DNA of 13,130 nucleotides from Caldisericaceae bacterium. Lineage in GTDB: Bacteria > Caldisericota > Caldisericia > Caldisericales > Caldisericaceae. The stretch spans positions 1 to 13,130 of the forward strand of contig JAGHAO010000057.1 of assembly GCA_021161495.1 (NCBI GenBank). Direction: 5' to 3'. Shown in pieces: positions 6,249 to 12,527 of this stretch. Below the pieces are notes generated by a model. The model worked only from the letters and a program-made list of their open reading frames with translations, had not been told where the DNA came from and searched no databases. A program made the translations under genes and the position numbers. The stretch's first letter is position 1. The number at the start of each line of letters is the position of its first letter.

Positions 6249-7244
6249 TTACTTCTTAAAGAACCTCTCAACAATATTTGCCATTTTCAAATATCCCACC
6301 ATAAAAGGTATCTGCACAATAGGCGTTATTGCGGGAGGAATTGCCATAAGTCCCATACCGGCTGCAATCGCTATTGCCATTGCAGTTCCTTCGTTCTTGC
6401 CTATGGAAGTAAAAGTAACGGCCATATGATCCTCATAAGATATACCCAACCATTTGTCCAAAAATGTAATAAGCAAAAGAGATAAAATATAATAAAGAGC
6501 AAGAGGAATTAAAGCCGTGCCTACCACTGCCAACTTGGAGTAAACAAGTTTCGATTTTTCCATAAATATTAAGAAAACAATCACATAAGCACCTATAAGC
6601 GAGACAGACGGGAAAAGCGGCTTTAATTTCAAAAAACCTTCTGATCCCAATTTGGCAAGCAAGTACTTACGCGTTAGTATTCCCAATATCATAGGAATTA
6701 CTACAACAATTAAGATTGTTTTTACAAGAAGCCATATCGAAATGGAAACATGAAGAGAAGAAGCAAAAATTTTCAGCCAAAGAGGAACTGTAACAATTGC
6801 AAGAGTAAATGAAAGAGCCACAACAATCGTGGCAAGTTCAATATTTCCGTCGGACAGACCCGTATAAGCAATGCTCATCGAAGAACAAGGCACCACTATG
6901 GCAAGCAGGATACCCATTGCCAAATTCGGAGGCACGGGTAAAAACAAACGGAGAATCAAAATTAAAGCATAAGCCGTTAACGGAGCAACAACAAGCCCCA
7001 TAAACAAGGCAATGAGAATCTGTTTCCATGATTTTGCAGAATCTCTTAATCGCTCAAGATTCAAATTCACCATCATCGGATATATCATTGCGATTACAAC
7101 AAGTAAATTTAACGTTTTGAAGGTGCTCGCATGCGTTTTTACATTTATATGCAAGCCGGTATAGAACCCTACCACCATACTAATTGCAACATACAAAGGA
7201 AGAAACTTATCCAAGTGATTTTTAACCTTTACCAAATTATCCAT
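6249..7244 (-). CDS. ACR3/bile acid:sodium symporter (BASS) superfamily transporter 1
   Basis: 331 residues from the chosen ATG, with about ten hydrophobic segments over the whole length, so a cytoplasmic-membrane transporter. Features recalling ACR3 arsenite carriers: AMIYPMMVNL (52-61), a proline-cysteine pair in the fourth segment (P119-C120, VVPCSSMSIAY), and TFTSIGKNEGTAMAIAIA in the ninth, with E285 near the place of the ACR3 glutamate. ACR3 carriers export arsenite and antimonite; related BASS members move organic anions, so the substrate is open. The frame extends to a TTG at 7262, but AGGTGG lies just before the ATG at 7244, which is preferred. It follows the paralogous transporter gene by ~90 bases with no clear terminator between, and precedes padR. 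Probably in the operon that starts at the promoter near 8975. Confidence 0.85.
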   Translation of the reverse strand: MDNLVKVKNHLDKFLPLYVAISMVVGFYTGLHINVKTHASTFKTLNLLVVIAMIYPMMVNLNLERLRDSAKSWKQILIALFMGLVVAPLTAYALILILRLFLPVPPNLAMGILLAIVVPCSSMSIAYTGLSDGNIELATIVVALSFTLAIVTVPLWLKIFASSLHVSISIWLLVKTILIVVVIPMILGILTRKYLLAKLGSEGFLKLKPLFPSVSLIGAYVIVFLIFMEKSKLVYSKLAVVGTALIPLALYYILSLLLITFLDKWLGISYEDHMAVTFTSIGKNEGTAMAIAIAAGMGLMAIPPAITPIVQIPFMVGYLKMANIVERFFKK

Positions 7245-7333
7245 AGCCCACCTACTTTCCAATAGATTTCAAAAACCTTTTATCTTTTAAATTTCTCAAA
7301 GAAATAACCATATATACTTATCTCAGGAACTTT

Positions 7334-8344
7334 CTATTCCTCCTCTATTGCTGTTGCCCTTGCTTCCCGTTTCCTCCTAACGTAGTCGAAAAACTTCACA
7401 AGAAGGATCATCTGTATCATTTCCGCAAAAGGGCCTCCCATAACAGTGCCGACTGCAGCCATAGGCCCGAAGGTTGCAATACCTATGGCAGTCGAAATAG
7501 TCATATTGTAAGTGGACGAATAGGTAAGGGCTATATTCTGGTCAAGCGGGAATTTGAGTATGTTTCCGGTGACGTATGCCAAAACCCATCTCAGCAAAAA
7601 ATAGAGGTTCATTATTATCGCCCCGTATAGGATTGTCTGCGGCTCCTTGGCAATCATTGCTCCGTTAATACCGAAAACGATAATTACCATAGCGAAAAGT
7701 CCTATCAATACAAGCGCCTCAAGAGGAGTTTTCAAATTTTCCAATCCTTCTTTACCTTTGTATTTCAGGACAAGGTATTTGGTAAGCTGCCCGATTATCA
7801 AAGGAACAATAATATAAATTACTAACGACTTTAACAGAACCATTATCGGTACTTTGGCCACATGCGCGAGAATCAGTTTGGAACCAAACGGTATAACAAG
7901 CAGGGACAAAAAGAAGGTATAAATTACACCGACAAGGACTAATTGCGTTTTACCTTTGGACATTCCCACAAATGCGGGAGAAGAAGTAGCAATCGGAGAT
8001 AATGCAAGTATCACTACACCGGCAATCAAATTGTGATTAACATTAGGCATAACGAGGAACATTAATTTCATCAGGAGAATCGCCGTCAACGGGTAGATTA
8101 GAACATAAAAAATTGTTAAAACAACGAGATATTTCGTTTTGATATTCGTTCTTCGGGTAAATGCTTCACCCATTTTAAGATACACCATCGGCTTATAAAG
8201 CATTAAAAATAACGCATACGGCAAAAATGCCTTCATCTTCATAAATGCATCGTGATGATATCTGCCCAACATAACCGAGAAAATCATCAAAATAAAAACC
8301 GCCCATATAAGATTTTTTTGTAAAAATTTTATAACTTTACTCAT
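7334..8344 (-). CDS. ACR3/bile acid:sodium symporter (BASS) superfamily transporter 2
   Basis: 336 residues, about ten hydrophobic segments, and a charged C-terminus (RRKREARATAIEEE). It aligns along its length with the transporter downstream: LFLMLYKPMVYLKM stands for AMIYPMMVNLNLE, SPIATSSPAFVGMSKG for PCSSMSIAYTGLSDG, and TYSSTYNMTISTAIGIA for TFTSIGKNEGTAMAIA. At the two places where ACR3 has its key cysteine and glutamate, this protein has isoleucine (I118) and no acidic residue, so it probably does not handle arsenite as ACR3 does. A TTG at 8350 is in frame, but GGAAGGTG lies one base from it; the ATG at 8344 has 7-base spacing and is chosen. The gap to the NifX-like gene upstream is about 26 bases, so the two are co-transcribed. 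It could work with transporter 1 or on a different substrate. Confidence 0.83.
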   Translation of the reverse strand: MSKVIKFLQKNLIWAVFILMIFSVMLGRYHHDAFMKMKAFLPYALFLMLYKPMVYLKMGEAFTRRTNIKTKYLVVLTIFYVLIYPLTAILLMKLMFLVMPNVNHNLIAGVVILALSPIATSSPAFVGMSKGKTQLVLVGVIYTFFLSLLVIPFGSKLILAHVAKVPIMVLLKSLVIYIIVPLIIGQLTKYLVLKYKGKEGLENLKTPLEALVLIGLFAMVIIVFGINGAMIAKEPQTILYGAIIMNLYFLLRWVLAYVTGNILKFPLDQNIALTYSSTYNMTISTAIGIATFGPMAAVGTVMGGPFAEMIQMILLVKFFDYVRRKREARATAIEEE

Positions 8345-8370
8345 AGACAAGCACCTTCCCTTTAACTTTG

Positions 8371-8910
8371 TTATCTTCCATTAAAATAATCATATTCTTG
8401 CCAATGCCGATCTACCCATTTACCGGAAAATCTTCCTCTATAAGCTCCATACCCTCTTCTCCAAAAACGAAGCTTCCAACCCATACACCAATCTCTGCGC
8501 GCTACAGGACGCCATAAAGTTCTGAAAACAGGAAATCCGTACCGCCTGATACCACCCACACCTACTCCATACGAATGAGGCACTCCGCCACGCAAATATT
8601 CTTCGAGAACATCCTTTACTCTTCCGTAAGCGCCCGTTACCGGCTTTATACCGTGGTCAGCAAAATACAGTTGCATTTTCGGACTCATACCGCCCGTTAT
8701 CACCACATCAATCCTTTTAGACTTCATAAAATCAATAATCCTCCGGAAATCGTACCCGTAAACAAACGGATTCGAAACCGATTCCACATTGGAAACATTC
8801 CCGTTTTCATCAACGTCCACAATTACAAAATACGGACAATGCCCCAAACGATAGCATACCATACTGTCCATTCCTTTATTTTGCTCGGATGCAAAGCAAA
8901 TTCTTGCCAT
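8371..8910 (-). CDS. NifX/NifB-type Fe-Mo cofactor-binding-like protein 2 with Gly/Arg/Trp/Tyr-rich tail
   Basis: 179 residues. Residues 1-~107 are a PF02579-type domain closely related to the paralogue at 4672-5157: MARICFASEQ start, RLGHCPYFVIVD, MKSKRIDVVITGGMSPKMQ, FADHGIKPVTGAYGRVKDVLEEY end. The acidic DEHNPGE stretch of copy 1 is replaced by VYGYDFRR. From ~108 on there is no coiled coil but a 72-residue tail with about 13 Gly, 13 Arg and 6 Trp (for example WKLRFWRRGYGAYRGRFSGKW), vaguely like Gly/Met-rich proteins found near such genes elsewhere. The ATG at 8910 has GGAGGTGA (8923-8916) five bases upstream; as in copy 1, an in-frame ATG (8925) lies on the edge of that site and is not favoured. 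First gene of the operon with the two ACR3-like transporters, behind a strong promoter with a palindrome. Role unknown; cluster binding or sensing is inferred. Confidence 0.9.
   Translation of the reverse strand: MARICFASEQNKGMDSMVCYRLGHCPYFVIVDVDENGNVSNVESVSNPFVYGYDFRRIIDFMKSKRIDVVITGGMSPKMQLYFADHGIKPVTGAYGRVKDVLEEYLRGGVPHSYGVGVGGIRRYGFPVFRTLWRPVARRDWCMGWKLRFWRRGYGAYRGRFSGKWVDRHWQEYDYFNGR
8783..8844. repeat. 62-base tract identical to 5030-5091 (copy 2)
   Basis: Second copy of the identical tract, inside NifX-like gene 2. Outside it the two genes remain clearly related but differ at many bases, and their 3' thirds are unrelated. Confidence 0.9.
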
Positions 8911-8947
8911 TCCTATCACCTCCATTAATTTATATATACTTTTTATA

Positions 8948-8964
8948 TATGTATTTTATACATA
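8948..8964. promoter_or_regulatory. Putative operator over the -10 box of the NifX-like 2 operon
   Basis: Perfect palindrome TATGTAT-TTT-ATACATA, 7-bp arms with a 3-base centre. It resembles the padR palindrome (TATGTGTA-TTA-TACACATA) but is two bases shorter, with ATGT and ACAT seven bases apart. It covers the -10 box of the - strand promoter. Likely a repressor site, most simply for the PadR encoded at 5794-6180. Confidence 0.5.
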
Positions 8965-8980
8965 AGTGATTTTTTGTCAA
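8953..8980 (-). promoter_or_regulatory. Promoter of the NifX-like 2/transporter operon
   Basis: On the - strand: perfect TTGACA (8980-8975), 16-base spacer, TAAAAT (8958-8953, 5 of 6). Transcription should start near 8946, leaving a ~35-base AT-rich leader before the ATG at 8910. Confidence 0.75.
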
Positions 8981-9075
8981 TACCTTTGCAAAAAAAATTT
9001 TTACACCCCTTTTTGCCGTAAAAAATCTCGATTAAAACAAAGATTTTATAATTAACGTAAAAATATCTGCATATA

Positions 9076-9103
9076 TTGTTTTTAAAAAAATGTCTGTTAT
9101 AAT
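9076..9103 (+). promoter_or_regulatory. Promoter of the roadblock-metG-tatD operon
   Basis: TTGTTT (9076-9081), 16-base spacer, perfect TATAAT (9098-9103), with TG at 9095-9096 giving an extended -10 (TGTTATAAT). Transcription should start near 9110, only ~15 bases before the first ATG and just in front of AAAGGAGG (9112-9119). The stretch between this promoter and the divergent one (8981-9075) holds no gene; an AT-rich inverted repeat AAAATCT/AGATTTT (9022-9028/9041-9047) is the only structure seen there. Confidence 0.75.
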
Positions 9104-9124
9104 ATTTTTCGAAAGGAGGCCGAT

Positions 9125-9490
9125 ATGGGAGAAGGATTTGAAGAAATAGTAAAAACTATTTCCAAAAACTTGGAAGGCGCAGTATTTGTCGGAATCGTAG
9201 GAAAAGACGGATTACCTGTTTCGGTGACTTCGGAGGAAAATTTTGAAAGATCCGAAAGTAGTGCGGAAATTGCAAGCATATTTAATACTACGCAAAGAGT
9301 GGTAAAAACCCTTAATATGGGAGAGTTTGTCGATTTATTTTTCGACACGGACAAGTTCGGAACATTGCTTATTAAAATTAACAACGAATACTTTCTTACT
9401 ATTATAATGCATACTCCCGTAAACATAGGCAGAGCACGGCTTGAAGCGAAGCATGCAGTAATCCAAATAAGGACGATGATTGAGCAATGA
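9125..9490 (+). CDS. Roadblock/LC7-like domain protein A
   Basis: 121 residues, soluble, one domain. The alternating pattern fits the roadblock/LC7 fold: N-terminal helix (FEEIVKTISKNLEG), two strands around a turn (AVFVGIVGKDGLPVSVTS), a long helix (ESSAEIASIFNTTQRVVKTLN), further strands (EFVDLFFDTDKFGTLLIKINNEYFLTIIMH) and a final helix (NIGRARLEAKHAVIQIRTMI). Bacterial roadblock proteins such as MglB usually bind or activate small Ras-like GTPases and often work in pairs. AAAGGAGG five bases before the ATG gives strong initiation. The stop overlaps the start of the next roadblock gene by four bases (ATGA), so the two are probably made in equal amounts and may form a heterodimer. First gene of the operon with metG. 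No GTPase is present in the window. The match is by fold pattern, less canonical than protein B. Confidence 0.8.
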   Translation: MGEGFEEIVKTISKNLEGAVFVGIVGKDGLPVSVTSEENFERSESSAEIASIFNTTQRVVKTLNMGEFVDLFFDTDKFGTLLIKINNEYFLTIIMHTPVNIGRARLEAKHAVIQIRTMIEQ

Positions 9491-9831
9491 ACGAGATATT
9501 GGAAAAACTTAAAAATACTCCGGGAGTTCTTTCCGTAATACTTGCCGACAAGGACGGAAACTTATTGTACAGCAGTTCCAGCCTCGATGCGTCTCCCGTA
9601 ACGATGGCAGGCCTCTCGGGTGCGTTCGCCGGATATTTCGACGAACTGCTTACCAGCACGGGAATGGGCACATTTACCGATACAATAATTAACGGCTCCA
9701 CGGGAAGAGTAATCATATCGAGGCTCAAAAACGGCAATATATTATCCGTATTTATGACAGCAAGCGGAAACATAGGTCTGGTAAAATTTGCAATTTCAAA
9801 TACAATTCAAGCGCTAAATAATTTAAGTTAA
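9487..9831 (+). CDS. Roadblock/LC7 domain protein B
   Basis: 114 residues, a single canonical roadblock/LC7 domain: helix (NEILEKLKNTPG), VLSVILADKDGNLLYSSSS with the typical DKDG turn (residues 21-24), helix (TMAGLSGAFAGYFDELLTSTG), strands (TFTDTIINGSTGRVIISRLKNGNILSVFMTAS) and a closing helix (NIGLVKFAISNTIQALNNL). It is homologous to protein A, the ASGNIG/TPVNIG step before the last helix being alike. Start overlaps the stop of gene A as ATGA, with no separate strong ribosome binding site, so coupled translation is expected. The stop lies one base from the GAGGAG site of metG. A role as partner of a small GTPase is known for relatives; the partner and process here are unknown. Confidence 0.88.
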   Translation: MNEILEKLKNTPGVLSVILADKDGNLLYSSSSLDASPVTMAGLSGAFAGYFDELLTSTGMGTFTDTIINGSTGRVIISRLKNGNILSVFMTASGNIGLVKFAISNTIQALNNLS

Positions 9832-9843
9832 GAGGAGTGAACA

Positions 9844-11730
9844 ATGGAAAAAGAAAAATTTTACATCACCACCGCAATTTATTATTTGAACGATAAACCT
9901 CATATCGGCTCGGTATCCGAAGCAATAGCAGCAGATGTAATGGCAAGATACAAAAGGTTGCGTGGCTTTGACGTATTCTTTTCCACGGGAACGGATGAGC
10001 ACGCCCAAAAAATAGAAGAACGTGCAAAAAAAGAAGGAATAGACCCGCAGGAATTTGTAGACAGGGCAAGCAGCGTATGGAAACAAATATTCAATGATTT
10101 CGGTATTTCTTACGACAGGTTTATAAGAACGAGCGACAAAGATCACATAGAAGTGGTCAAACACTTCTTTCAAAAATTATACGAAAAAGGCGACATTTAT
10201 TTGGGAACATACGAAGGTTGGTATTGCGTAAGAGACGCTACGTTCCTAAAAGATTCCGATCTCATTGACGGAAAGTGCCCGATTTGCGGAGGCCCCGTTA
10301 AAAAAATAAAAGAGCCAAACTACTTCTTCAAACTTAGCAAATACGAAAAGCCACTTCTGGAATATTACGAGGCACATAAAGATTTTTTGCAACCGGACTT
10401 CAGGTATAACGAAGTTATAAACGTAATCAAATCGGGTTTACAGGATGTATCCGTCTCGAGAAAATCTTTCAAATTCGGCATACCTATACCTTTCGATCCC
10501 GATCATACCATCTATGTTTGGTTCGATGCGCTTCTGAATTACCTTACCTCCGTAGGCTTTTTGCAAGATAAAGAAAAATTCAACCACTTTTGGCCCGCGG
10601 ATTTGCACCTCATAGGCAAAGATATCACAAGATTCCACGGCATTATTTGGCCGGCAATGCTTATGAGTTACGGCTTACCCCTTCCGAAAACGATATTCGC
10701 ACACGGATTCTGGAACCTCGAAGGGGAAAAAATGTCCAAATCCAAAGGCAATGTCGTGAACCCCTCATTATTCGTGGAAAGTTTTTCCGGAGAAGCGCAT
10801 ATAGACAAAAAAACGGCCGTGGATGTCCTGAGGTATTATTTGTCAAGAGAGGTAACATTCGGGCAAGACGGCAACTTTAAAATGGAGACATTCATATCGC
10901 GATACAACTCCGATCTTGCCAACGACTTCGGTAATCTTCTTAATAGAACGGTATCGATGCTATACAAATATTTTGACGGATACATCCCTAACGGAAAAAC
11001 GGATCCCGAATCAAAAGAATTCATATCGAAGAGTGAAGAAGAATACTTCAATAAAATGGACTTGTTCAATTTGTCCCAGGCACTCGAAAGCGTGTGGGGT
11101 ATAATAAACTATCTCAACAATTATATACAGGTAAAACAGCCCTGGAAATTGAAAAATCAAAGGTCCACGCTTTCCGATGTAATTTACACGCTATTAGAAG
11201 GAATAAGACACGCCTCTTTGCTTGTTTCTCCGTTTATGCCATCGGTATCCGAAAAGATCCTAAAGTCGTTAACAAACGAAGAAAAGTCGTTTAACTTCGA
11301 TTTGCTTGAAAGTGGAAACAAAGTGGAAAAACTGCCCCCCATTTTCCCGAGGCTCGAAAAAGAAAAAATAAAAATAGATACAAAAAAAGAAAAACCGGAA
11401 GAAAAACCCTTAATCGATTATGAGGATTTCGCAAAACTTGATTTGAGAGTTGCAAAAATTATTGATGCGGAGAAAGTCCCTAAATCCAAAAAGCTCATCA
11501 AACTCCGTATTTCTCTTGAAGACGAAGAAAGGACAATTGTAGGCGGAATTGCCCTGCATTACAACCCGGAAGAATTGATAGGAAAGAAGATAATCGTAAT
11601 CAAAAATTTGAAACCGCGGAAACTTATGGGAATCACTTCGCAAGGAATGTTGCTCGCCGCATCGAACGACGAAGAATTTTCTCTGTTATCCCTCGACAGG
11701 GACGTAAAGGAAGGTTCCAAAATAAGCTGA
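9844..11730 (+). CDS. metG: Methionyl-tRNA synthetase
   Basis: 628 residues, one chain with fused C-terminal tRNA-binding domain. It charges tRNA-Met with methionine in the cytoplasm. Seen: the class I signature in its HIGS variant (PHIGS, 19-23), TGTDEHAQKI (48-57), the connective zinc region with C128, C145 and C148, WFDALLNY (226-233), the KMSKS loop (296-300), and an anticodon-binding helical part (W/N-rich, ~370-490). A Lys/Glu linker leads to the EMAP/Trbp111-like domain (526-628: DFAKLDLRVAKI...GITSQGMLLAA), which binds tRNA and helps dimerisation. In the zinc region the second expected cysteine (C-x2-C) is aspartate, D131, giving C-x2-D...C-x2-C. GAGGAGTG lies four bases before the ATG. 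It shares one base with tatD, a common metG-tatD arrangement, here led by two roadblock genes. Confidence 0.97.
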   Translation: MEKEKFYITTAIYYLNDKPHIGSVSEAIAADVMARYKRLRGFDVFFSTGTDEHAQKIEERAKKEGIDPQEFVDRASSVWKQIFNDFGISYDRFIRTSDKDHIEVVKHFFQKLYEKGDIYLGTYEGWYCVRDATFLKDSDLIDGKCPICGGPVKKIKEPNYFFKLSKYEKPLLEYYEAHKDFLQPDFRYNEVINVIKSGLQDVSVSRKSFKFGIPIPFDPDHTIYVWFDALLNYLTSVGFLQDKEKFNHFWPADLHLIGKDITRFHGIIWPAMLMSYGLPLPKTIFAHGFWNLEGEKMSKSKGNVVNPSLFVESFSGEAHIDKKTAVDVLRYYLSREVTFGQDGNFKMETFISRYNSDLANDFGNLLNRTVSMLYKYFDGYIPNGKTDPESKEFISKSEEEYFNKMDLFNLSQALESVWGIINYLNNYIQVKQPWKLKNQRSTLSDVIYTLLEGIRHASLLVSPFMPSVSEKILKSLTNEEKSFNFDLLESGNKVEKLPPIFPRLEKEKIKIDTKKEKPEEKPLIDYEDFAKLDLRVAKIIDAEKVPKSKKLIKLRISLEDEERTIVGGIALHYNPEELIGKKIIVIKNLKPRKLMGITSQGMLLAASNDEEFSLLSLDRDVKEGSKIS

Positions 11731-12527
11731 TGTACATTGATTCACACGCACATCTATTAAGCGAAGAATACGGAGATGACCTGAGAAAAGAAATAGAAAG
11801 GGCTCGAAAAAACGGAATAATACTTGTAAACAACATAGGTTATAACCTTAAAAGCTCGGACGAAGCCGTGAAACTTTCGTCCGAGTATGATTTTATCTTC
11901 GCATCGGTAGGTATTCACCCTTACGATATAAACGAGTTCGACGAATCTGCTAAAAACAAACTTGCTCTACTCTCGGAAAACGCAAAGACAATTGCAATAG
12001 GCGAAATAGGGCTTGATTATTTCAGGAAAATTACGGATTTTGACAAACAAAGGAAATATTTTGCAGAACAACTTATCATAGCAAAAGAAAAAAACTTGCC
12101 CTTCATTATCCATTCAAGAGAAGCGTTCGAAGATACCTGGAATATCATCAAAGAAATCGGGTATTTCAACGGTGTGTTTCATTCGTTTGACTATGGAATA
12201 AATGAAGCACAAAAAATTTTAGACAAAGGAATGTATGTCTCTTTTTCCGGAATGGTTACATTCAAAAGCAGGGAAACGTTGAGAAACGTACTCAAATATG
12301 TTCCCATGGACAGATTATTATTTGAAACAGACTCTCCCTATCTTGCACCTGTCCCGGTAAGAGGAAAACGCAATAACCCCGAATTTGTAAAATTTGTGTA
12401 TGCACTCGGAGCAAAAATTAAAAATATTGATATCGACACTTTGTCGGAAATAATAAAAAACAATTTTATAAAGCTCTTTCCGAAGAGCAAATCATTTTTA
12501 TTAACCGAAAGGAGGGAAAATGTTTAA
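11730..12527 (+). CDS. tatD: TatD-family metal-dependent hydrolase (DNase)
   Basis: 265 residues, the usual family length. It has a TIM-barrel amidohydrolase pattern with all metal ligands visible: H6 and H8 (DSHAHL), E92 (GEIGLDY), H128 (HSRE), H151 (FHSF) and D201 (ETDSPYLAP). Relatives are Mg-dependent 3'-5' exonucleases/DNases of the cytoplasm with roles in DNA repair or turnover; that activity is by family only. The start ATG shares its A with the metG stop (TGATG), so expression is coupled to metG. The tail after the barrel is slightly basic. The last eight bases overlap the next gene, whose ribosome binding site (AAAGGAGGG) lies inside this gene's 3' end. Confidence 0.95.
   Translation: MYIDSHAHLLSEEYGDDLRKEIERARKNGIILVNNIGYNLKSSDEAVKLSSEYDFIFASVGIHPYDINEFDESAKNKLALLSENAKTIAIGEIGLDYFRKITDFDKQRKYFAEQLIIAKEKNLPFIIHSREAFEDTWNIIKEIGYFNGVFHSFDYGINEAQKILDKGMYVSFSGMVTFKSRETLRNVLKYVPMDRLLFETDSPYLAPVPVRGKRNNPEFVKFVYALGAKIKNIDIDTLSEIIKNNFIKLFPKSKSFLLTERRENV

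Noticed and set aside
7242..7262. TTG start at 7262 for ACR3-like transporter 1
   Set aside because: No ribosome binding site before it, while AGGTGG stands directly before the ATG at 7244. The same reasoning rejects TTG 8350, GTG 4180 and the ATGs at 5172 and 8925.
7245..7333. Terminator or separate promoter between the two ACR3-like genes
   Set aside because: Only weak AT-rich hairpins (for example 7291-7305, ATTTCT/AGAAAT) without a proper T run, and no convincing -35/-10 pair, so the genes are treated as one operon.
3680..8344. A standard arsenic-resistance (ars) operon
   Set aside because: ACR3- and ArsP-like transporters occur, but there is no ArsR-type regulator, ArsC, ArsA or ArsM, and one carrier lacks the ACR3 key residues. 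Kept only as one possible substrate class.
4672..8910. A nitrogen-fixation (nif) cluster
   Set aside because: Only stand-alone PF02579-type domains are present; no nifH, nifD, nifK, nifE or full NifB radical-SAM protein is seen.
9022..9047. Inverted repeat AAAATCT/AGATTTT as a terminator or operator
   Set aside because: All-weak stem with a 12-base loop, lying between two divergent promoters where no transcript would need to end; likely chance in AT-rich DNA.
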